From Nitrosomonadales bacterium (GTDB lineage Bacteria > Pseudomonadota > Gammaproteobacteria > Burkholderiales > Gallionellaceae): a stretch of 63,077 nt of DNA. A model generated the notes under the pieces. The model was not told the origin of the DNA, did not search any database, and was given only the letters and a program-made list of their open reading frames with translations. This document shows, one piece after another, positions 57,594-63,077 of this stretch (position 1 is the stretch's first letter; the number at the start of each line of letters is the position of its first letter). Location of the stretch: assembly GCA_025350915.1 (NCBI GenBank), contig JANXWX010000135.1:1-63077 (forward strand), in the 5' to 3' direction. The position numbers and the translations under genes were made by a program.

Positions 57594-58838
57594 TTGTCCC
57601 CCTACGAACTCTTTATCGGCCTGCGTTATACTCGTGCCAAAAAACGCAACCATTTCATTTCCTTTATTTCAATGATTTCCATGCTCGGCATCGCACTGGG
57701 GGTGGCCGCCCTGATCATTGTGCTGTCGGTGATGAACGGATTCCAGAAAGAAATACGCGCCCGCATACTCGGCGTGACACCTCACCTGCAAGTTGCCAGC
57801 GACACGGGTTCTATCAGCCAATGGCAGCCTATCGAAAAAATTGTCGCCACCCATCCCGAAGTCAGTGCAGCCGCACCGTTTATCAGCGGCCAGGGCATGT
57901 TGTCGCAGAATGAAAATGTGCAGGGTGTGATGGTGCGAGGCATTCTGCCCGAGGAAGAAGACAAACTCACGCACCTGAGCGAAAAAATGAAATATGGCAA
58001 ACTGGAGAACCTGCGCGCGGGTGAATTTGGTATTGTGCTAGGGGTAGACTTGGCACGTTCCCTTGGTGCCCGTGTTGGCGAAAGCATCTTGCTGATCACC
58101 CCACAGGGTCAGATTACCCCTGCCGGTATGGTGCCGCGCCTGAAACAGTTTCATGTAGTGGGTGTGTTCGAAGTTGGCATGTCACCCTACGATAACGCAC
58201 TCGCGCTGATCAATATGAGTGATGCACAGAAACTATATCGCATGGGTGAGGACGTAACTGGTATCAGCGCACGACTGAATGATCTGGACAAAGCCAGAAC
58301 AGTTGCTGCCGATATTAACACCAACTTACCGCACAATCTCTACACCAGCGACTGGACCAGACAGAACGCAAACTACTTCAGCGCCGTGCAGATGGAAAAG
58401 AAAATGATGTTTATTATTCTTTCATTGATTGTTGCGGTAGCCGCCTTCAACATTGTTTCTACCCTGGTGATGGCGGTCACCGACAAGCAGGCCGATATCG
58501 CCATACTGCGCACACTGGGCGCCTCGCCACTCAGCATCATGAAAATATTTATGGTGCAGGGTGTGGTGATCGGCCTCACCGGTCTGTTGATCGGCGTGGT
58601 TAGCGGCATACTGGTAGCCGTAAACATCGGTACGATTGTTCCCTTCATCGAACATCTGTTCGGCGTGCAATTTCTGGCCAAAGATGTTTACTTTATCAGC
58701 GAACTTCCCTCAGACCTGCAGCGCAGTGATGTGTTGGTGGTTTCCATCTTCTCGTTTGTGATCAGCATACTCGCCACGCTCTACCCAAGCTGGCGCGCTG
58801 CACAAACCCAACCTGCCGAGGCTTTACGCTATGAGTGA
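57594..58838 (+). CDS. lolC: Lipoprotein-releasing ABC transporter permease LolC/LolE family
   Basis: 414 residues if the TTG at 57594 is the start ([21 protein letters not shown], matching the usual N-terminus of homologues); an ATG at 57528 adds 22 residues unlike the family. TM1 ~20-45 ([20 protein letters not shown]), a periplasmic domain ~46-265 and three C-terminal helices ([37 protein letters not shown]). Ends [10 protein letters not shown]. Only one such permease is present, so a homodimer or LolF-type arrangement is likely. Overlaps lolD by 8 nt. Confidence 0.9.
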   Translation: MSPYELFIGLRYTRAKKRNHFISFISMISMLGIALGVAALIIVLSVMNGFQKEIRARILGVTPHLQVASDTGSISQWQPIEKIVATHPEVSAAAPFISGQGMLSQNENVQGVMVRGILPEEEDKLTHLSEKMKYGKLENLRAGEFGIVLGVDLARSLGARVGESILLITPQGQITPAGMVPRLKQFHVVGVFEVGMSPYDNALALINMSDAQKLYRMGEDVTGISARLNDLDKARTVAADINTNLPHNLYTSDWTRQNANYFSAVQMEKKMMFIILSLIVAVAAFNIVSTLVMAVTDKQADIAILRTLGASPLSIMKIFMVQGVVIGLTGLLIGVVSGILVAVNIGTIVPFIEHLFGVQFLAKDVYFISELPSDLQRSDVLVVSIFSFVISILATLYPSWRAAQTQPAEALRYE

Positions 58839-59535
58839 GCCTATCAATAATATGAACAACGAACCAGTTATCTCCTGCCGCAATTTGAGTAAAACTTTTT
58901 CTCAGGGCAAACTCAATGTACCCGTATTGAATAGCATCAATCTCGAAGTTGCACGTGGCGAACGCATTGCAATTGTCGGCGCTTCCGGCTCAGGAAAAAG
59001 TACCCTGCTGCATTTGCTGGGCGGGCTGGATAACGCCAGCAGTGGCAGCGTTGCGATACTCGGCCAGGATGTACAGGCGATGAATGAAACGCAGCGAGGA
59101 AAGCTGCGCAATCACTCCCTGGGTTTCGTGTACCAGTTTCACCACCTGCTGCCTGAATTCACCGCGCTGGAAAATGTCGCCATGCCGCTGCTGATACGCG
59201 GTATGAAAATGGCACAGGCTGCCCCCATCGCCGCTGAAATGCTGAAAAATGTCGGCCTGGAAAAACGCTTACCGCATAACCCCGCCGAGCTTTCCGGTGG
59301 TGAACGTCAGCGTGTTGCGGTAGCCCGTGCTCTAGTAACCGAGCCCGCCTGTGTACTGGCTGATGAGCCCACCGGCAATCTGGATCGGGCCAGTGCCTCA
59401 GCCCTGTTTGACTTGATGCAAGAGTTGAATGAAAGGCTGAAGACCAGCTTTATAGTCGTAACCCATGACCTTGAACTGGCCGGAAGAATGCAAAGGAAAC
59501 TCACCCTGCTGGATGGTGAACTAAAAACGGTGTAA
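58831..59535 (+). CDS. lolD: Lipoprotein-releasing ABC transporter ATPase LolD
   Basis: 234 residues. Walker [10 protein letters not shown] (50-58), Q-loop [15 protein letters not shown] with the LolD-specific LPEF pattern, signature [15 protein letters not shown], Walker [12 protein letters not shown], and switch His in VVTHD. It powers lipoprotein extraction from the inner membrane, matching the many lipoprotein genes in this window. Confidence 0.96.
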   Translation: MSEPINNMNNEPVISCRNLSKTFSQGKLNVPVLNSINLEVARGERIAIVGASGSGKSTLLHLLGGLDNASSGSVAILGQDVQAMNETQRGKLRNHSLGFVYQFHHLLPEFTALENVAMPLLIRGMKMAQAAPIAAEMLKNVGLEKRLPHNPAELSGGERQRVAVARALVTEPACVLADEPTGNLDRASASALFDLMQELNERLKTSFIVVTHDLELAGRMQRKLTLLDGELKTV

Positions 59536-59567
59536 ATTTTATATTTATCTGACTGAGAAAGTACAAC

Positions 59568-61146
59568 ATGAAAAAATGGAGTGCGGCAAAATGTTACACT
59601 GTTTACGGCGTAATATTCGGCATTTGTTTCCCTCTGTCAGCCTTTGTTCTTTTATATTTTACGCCGAGTAACAATAGTTTAGCAGCCCTAATCTACGCTG
59701 CACACACCGACCCTTTGCTCTACCTTATTTATACTGCCCCGCTGGTACTTGGCATCATTGCACGCATTGCGGGGATAAGGCAGGACAAGATTCATCATCT
59801 TGCCGAAGGGCTGGAAGATCTGGTTAAAGTTAAAACCGCTTCGCTTGTTCAGGCGCTGGAGGAAGCCAAACAAGCGAACGAGCTGGTTGGTCATATCGCC
59901 AACCATGACGCGCTGACAGGCCTGTTTAACCGCCGCCATTTCCAGGCAACACTGGATGGATGGGTGGGCTTTGCAACACGCTATCAACGCCAAGGCTCAC
60001 TGGTCTTTATCGATCTGGATAAATTCAAATACGTCAGACACCTTCGGTCATAGTTTTGGCGATCAATATCTGAACGCGGTTGCCAAATTGCTGGTTGAAA
60101 ATCTGCGCACCACCGATATTGTTGCACGTTGGGGTGGCGATGAATTTATCGTGTTTTTACCCGAAACTGTCGGTGCCGAAGCACACCTCGTCGGCGACAA
60201 ACTGTTGAAAGCATTTAATGAAGCCAAAATATATTTTGGTGATAATTTATTTCACCCGGCTTCCAGCATAGGCATCAGCTCTTTCCCTGAACACGCCACC
60301 ACTGCCGATGATCTTATTCTGTTTGCCGATGCCGCGATGTATGAAGCCAAAAAGGCCGGAAGGGGCTGCTGGCGTATGTATAGCTCAACAGCCGCAGAGA
60401 TTGAGCATAGCCAGAACCATCTGCAATGGGGTGGGCGTATTCGCCGGGCGCTGGATAATGATCAATTTCTGCTGTTATATCAGCCTGTGTTAAATCTCAA
60501 GACAGGCAACACCGAGGGTTACGAGGCGTTATTGCGCATGGAGGATGTCAAGGGACACCTGATAACCCCGGGCCAGTTTCTGGAGTCGGCCGAACGCGCC
60601 AATTTAAGCACCTCTCTGGATATGATGGCCACGCGCAAAGCTGCGCGCAGGGTCAGCCATATCGGTAATATTGAAGTATCGATTAACCTTTCCTCCAAAA
60701 CCCTGCTAGATAGAACGCTTATCGATAAAATTTCCGAAATATTGCTGGAGTTTCCCGATATAAGTCATAAACTACGCTTTGAAATTGCCGATGTTTCGGC
60801 TATGCAAAATCTGGCGCAAGTTCGCAGTGCAGTTGCACAAATCAAAAAGTTGGGCTGCAAAATAACGCTGGATGATTTTGGCCTCGGGCAAATTTCCATG
60901 CAATATCTGGAGCAATTATCAGTCGACCTGGTAAAAATACACCCCAGCTTGACCCGAAAAATGAACGAATCCAAAGATGTTATCTTTATCCAGAGCCTGA
61001 CAGAAATGTTGCATGGATTTAATCTTAGTGTTTGCGCAAAATCCGTAGAGGACCCGGTCATTATGGATAAACTGCTGGAAATCGGCATGGACTATGCCCA
61101 GGGCTTTGCAATTGGAAAACCTTTGGAATCATTGGAAGAGTACTAA
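59568..61146 (+). pseudogene. GGDEF-EAL protein gene disrupted by a frameshift
   Basis: The first frame (59568-60053) gives two membrane helices (residues ~10-32 and ~50-68), a short coiled coil and the GGDEF start (ANHDALTGLFNRRHF ... LVFIDLDKFKYV). The frame then breaks at 60036: the expected VNDTFGH continues only in the next frame (GACACCTTCGGTCAT). The Asn codon is reduced to a single A, which fits a 2-base deletion. Downstream the GGDEF site (RWGGDEF) and an EAL domain are intact in frame to 61146. In the EAL part the AEGVE motif reads AKSVE, KID reads KIH and loop 6 is DDFGLGQIS, so phosphodiesterase activity is unlikely. A sequencing error remains possible. Confidence 0.8.
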
Positions 61147-61239
61147 AGGAATGGCGAGGATATCGCTCAATTGATCAAACGGGCAGATCTGAATCTTTAC
61201 CAGGCCAAGGACGCAGGCAGGAACAGAATTGTCGCCTAG
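61147..61239 (+). pseudogene. Remnant of a GGDEF domain C-terminus
   Basis: Directly after the EAL stop, and in the same frame, about 30 codons encode NGEDIAQLIKRADLNLYQAK and DAGRNRIVA up to a TAG. This is the classic tail of diguanylate cyclases (L-x-x-AD-x-LY-x-AK-x-x-GRN). No start or GGDEF core belongs to it. It is likely the scar of a deletion that removed most of a second cyclase gene. Confidence 0.75.
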
Positions 61240-61311
61240 AAAGTTAGCAGATAAATTTTGTATTTCCGGTTAAGATAGCGCTGTGATCACTTGTATGGAG
61301 CATTAATCAAA

Positions 61312-61497
61312 ATGGCAAAGATATTGGTGGTAGATGACTCTGAAACCGCGAGGGTTCAAGTTAAGCTGGACTTGGTTGGCGCGGGTCATGACGTCGTTGA
61401 GGCAGAGAACGGCATAAAAGGTCTGGAAGCACTTAACGCCAACCTTACGGTCAAGAGGGACGGGCGAGAAGCCGCCCGCCCCTTACCTCAACGTTAG
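61312..61497 (+). pseudogene. Response-regulator receiver gene truncated at an attC site
   Basis: From the ATG at 61312, 43 residues of a CheY-type receiver are readable (MAKILVVDDSETARVQVKLD ... EAENGIKGLEALNANL), with the acidic pair DD at 8-9. Before the phosphoacceptor Asp is reached, the frame enters the attC-like site and ends 18 codons later (VKRDGREAARPLPQR) at a TAG that is part of its second core, GTTAGAC. So about two thirds of the receiver and everything behind it are missing. The peptide may still be made but cannot be a working receiver. Confidence 0.75.
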
Positions 61498-61499
61498 AC
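61437..61499 (+). other. Integron attC (59-be) recombination site
   Basis: About 63 bp. Right core CGTTAGAC fits GTTRRRY (61493-61499); left core is CGCCAAC (61437-61443, imperfect RYYYAAC), with ACTTAAC at 61431 as a second candidate. Inside, AAG(A)GGG pairs with CCCCTT (61453-61459 with 61479-61484) leaving one unpaired A, and CGGGCG pairs with CGCCCG across the loop AGAAGC. An imperfect stem with an extrahelical base is the structural hallmark used by integron integrases. Right side TTACCTCAACGTTAGAC is very like the known aadA site. Orientation is that of a left-to-right cassette array. Confidence 0.7.
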
Positions 61500-61583
61500 T
61501 CACTTGCATATTTTTGCGGCGAATATAGATTTACGGCTAAATGGCACGTTGCCAAAACTTGTTATTGAATTAACAGGATTCAG

Positions 61584-63023
61584 ATGAGCATCTGGGAAAA
61601 GATCGAGAAACTGGCTAGGGAGATTCTGGGTGATGCAGCGCCCAAGCCTAAAAACCTCTCAAAAATTGATGCGACCATTATTCCTGATCATGGCAAGCGC
61701 CAGCAAAAGAAATACACATCTTTTGCTGTGCCGCTGCAGGATATTGAGGTTCTTCCAGAATACGAGTTTATCTACCAGGCATTACAGCAGGGGTGTCCAT
61801 CTATCTTTGTTACAGGCAAGGCCGGCACAGGTAAGTCCACGCTGATACAGTGGTTGCGGCAAAAGCTGGAGGGCTGTGCAGTGGTGGCCCCCACAGCTAT
61901 TGCCGCAATCAATGTGCAAGGCGACACCATCCATTCATTTTTCGGTTTGCCGCCTGTTCATATTGACCCGGATGATGAATTTCACCCCAAAGAAAAAAAC
62001 CGTCTTGTTTTTGAGAATATCCGTTACCTGATTGTGGATGAAGTCTCTATGGTGTTGCCGAATATGGTTGATGCGATGAGCAATATCCTAAAGGACGTGC
62101 GCCGCAACAACCTGCCATTTGGTGGTGTGTCCACGATATTTATTGGCGATCTTTTTCAATTACCGCCAGTAGTAAGCAGCCAAGAGGAAGCCGTTTATTT
62201 CTCGCACCGCTACAGGTCGCATCATTTTTATTCAGCCGATGTTTTCAAAGAACAACAAATCATTCCTGTTAACCTGACTAAAGTCAGGCGGCAGACGGAT
62301 GTGGAATTTATCGAAGCACTGAACCACATCCGTCTGAACGACAATTGCCGGGAGCATGTGGCACTGCTCAACAGACGCTGCTTCAGGGATAAACCTGAGG
62401 GCTCTGCTGCGGGTATTTATCTGGTGCCCACTAATGTGGCCGCAAAGAAGATCAACACCCGTGAACTGGATATCTTGCAGGGAAATGTGCAGGTTTACGA
62501 GGCAACGGTCACTGGCAATTTGCCAGCCAACAAATGGAAGCTGAATGTATCAGACCGGCTGGAGCTGAAAATTGGCGCAAAGGTAATCTTCCTGAAAAAC
62601 AATAAACCGCAGTGGATCAATGGTGACTTGGGTGAAGTGGTTGGACTGGAGCATGACCACATTCGAGTGAAAAAACAGAGCAGCGACAATGTGCTAATCG
62701 TCGGCAAGGAAACTTGGTACAAATATAAGTACACCTATGACTACGAGACACGAAAAATTGAACGTCAGGAAGTGGCTTCCTTCAAGCAGCTTCCTGTCGC
62801 CTTGGGCTGGGCGATTACTATCCACAAGTCACAGGGATTGACTATCGAGCATTTGACACTGGATTTAGGCAATGGCGCCTTCTGCGAAGGGCAGACCTAT
62901 GTGGCACTGTCACGCGCTAAAACCATGGAGGGTATAACTCTAACCAAACCAATTTCAATGAGTGATGTAAAAGTGGATCATGCAGTGCTGGCGTTTTATG
63001 GGCAGATGGGTATTGAGCGGTAA
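61584..63023 (+). CDS. Pif1/RecD-like superfamily 1 helicase carried on a putative gene cassette
   Basis: 479 residues. Walker A VTGKAGTGKSTL (77-88), motif Ia VVAPTAIAAINVQG, TIHSFFGLP, Walker B YLIVDEVSM (DEVSM), motif III GGVSTIFIGDLFQLPPVV, arginine-containing motif KVRRQTDVEF, a UvrD-C-2-like insert, motif V/VI WAITIHKSQGLTIEHLTLDL and YVALSRAKTMEGI. This is a 5'-3' SF1B helicase close to Pif1 and the helicase part of RecD/TraA, without extra nuclease. AGGA lies 7 nt ahead of the ATG. It sits 85 bp after the attC-like site and 47 bp before a GCCTAAC core, the expected place for a cassette gene. Confidence 0.85.
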   Translation: MSIWEKIEKLAREILGDAAPKPKNLSKIDATIIPDHGKRQQKKYTSFAVPLQDIEVLPEYEFIYQALQQGCPSIFVTGKAGTGKSTLIQWLRQKLEGCAVVAPTAIAAINVQGDTIHSFFGLPPVHIDPDDEFHPKEKNRLVFENIRYLIVDEVSMVLPNMVDAMSNILKDVRRNNLPFGGVSTIFIGDLFQLPPVVSSQEEAVYFSHRYRSHHFYSADVFKEQQIIPVNLTKVRRQTDVEFIEALNHIRLNDNCREHVALLNRRCFRDKPEGSAAGIYLVPTNVAAKKINTRELDILQGNVQVYEATVTGNLPANKWKLNVSDRLELKIGAKVIFLKNNKPQWINGDLGEVVGLEHDHIRVKKQSSDNVLIVGKETWYKYKYTYDYETRKIERQEVASFKQLPVALGWAITIHKSQGLTIEHLTLDLGNGAFCEGQTYVALSRAKTMEGITLTKPISMSDVKVDHAVLAFYGQMGIER

Positions 63024-63070
63024 GTGCTGAATGAGAACCTCAGAATCAAACACGACGGGGTTCATTAAAA

Positions 63071-63077
63071 GCCTAAC
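63071..63077 (+). other. Likely start of a second attC site (first core), cut by window edge
   Basis: GCCTAAC, the commonest form of the attC left core RYYYAAC, is the last seven bases of the window. It pairs with the right core GTTAGAC at 61493 in six of seven positions, as the ends of a single cassette should. Only the sequence beyond the window can prove the site. Confidence 0.45.

Noticed and set aside
59956-61146. 396-codon ORF as an independent GGDEF-EAL gene
   Set aside because: It starts with residues that are the wrong frame of the upstream GGDEF domain; the true domain begins in the first frame, so both belong to one broken gene.
61240-61275. GTTAGCA and GTTAAGA as further integron right cores marking the start of an earlier cassette
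   Set aside because: Each breaks the GTTRRRY rule at one position and no stem or left core is present nearby.

Overview
The window looks like a chromosomal segment of a betaproteobacterium, most likely of the Nitrosomonadales type; genus cannot be fixed by reading alone. The strongest evidence is the long colinear minus-strand block ndk-rlmN-pilF-rodZ-ispG-hisS-yfgM-bamB-der-hfq-hflX-hflK-hflC-DUF2065-hisZ-purA (29.5-44.9 kb), an arrangement typical of that class. Supporting it are a hopanoid gene (hpnE), rnr-rlmB, tilS-accA and lolC-lolD. Codon use and base composition look even through most of the window.

Layout. 0-7.7 kb: the end of hpnE, a GNAT acetyltransferase, then a minus-strand set of lipoprotein genes (two LPP20 paralogues, an LpoB-like protein, a COG3014-type protein, another LPP20-like protein) and an NHL propeller lipoprotein. 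7.7-10.8 kb: a compact operon of a Tat-exported FAD amine oxidase, a histidine-rich polytopic membrane protein and SpeD. 10.9-15.1 kb: a GlxA-type regulator divergent from a cysteine hydrolase and GNAT gene, then an OmpR-type two-component pair. 15.2-21.3 kb: small secreted and unknown proteins, two SulP anion transporters, a cytochrome c and a propeller lipoprotein. 21.3-26.1 kb: a six-gene operon (SPFH-SHOCT, two zinc-ribbon DUF4178 proteins, a 45-residue membrane peptide, DUF350 and a membrane-anchored aminopropyltransferase). 26.2-44.9 kb: housekeeping genes, with a tRNA-Leu(CAG) on the opposite strand. 45.1-50 kb: a TetR-controlled RND efflux operon with a readable operator. 50-53 kb: a TRAP transporter with an intrinsic terminator after dctP. 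53-59.5 kb: tilS, accA, an ApgM-like protein, a HxHxQ nucleotide phosphorylase-like protein, and lolC-lolD.

The right end (59.6-63.1 kb) is the most unusual part. It holds a GGDEF-EAL gene broken by a frameshift, the tail of a GGDEF domain left in frame behind its stop codon, and a response-regulator receiver cut off after about 43 residues exactly where a 63-bp integron attC-like site begins. A Pif1/RecD-like helicase gene follows, and the window then stops on GCCTAAC, the typical first core of another attC site. No integrase gene is visible to the left. This reads as an integron cassette, or a cluster of attC sites lacking an integrase (CALIN), carrying an unusually large helicase gene.

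Two loci point to polyamine chemistry at the membrane: the SpeD/FAD oxidase/His-rich membrane protein operon and the aminopropyltransferase/DUF350/DUF4178/SPFH operon. Between them they encode an enzyme making decarboxylated SAM, an enzyme that could use it, and a possible amine oxidase. I infer that they may form one membrane-associated polyamine or aminopropyl-modification system.
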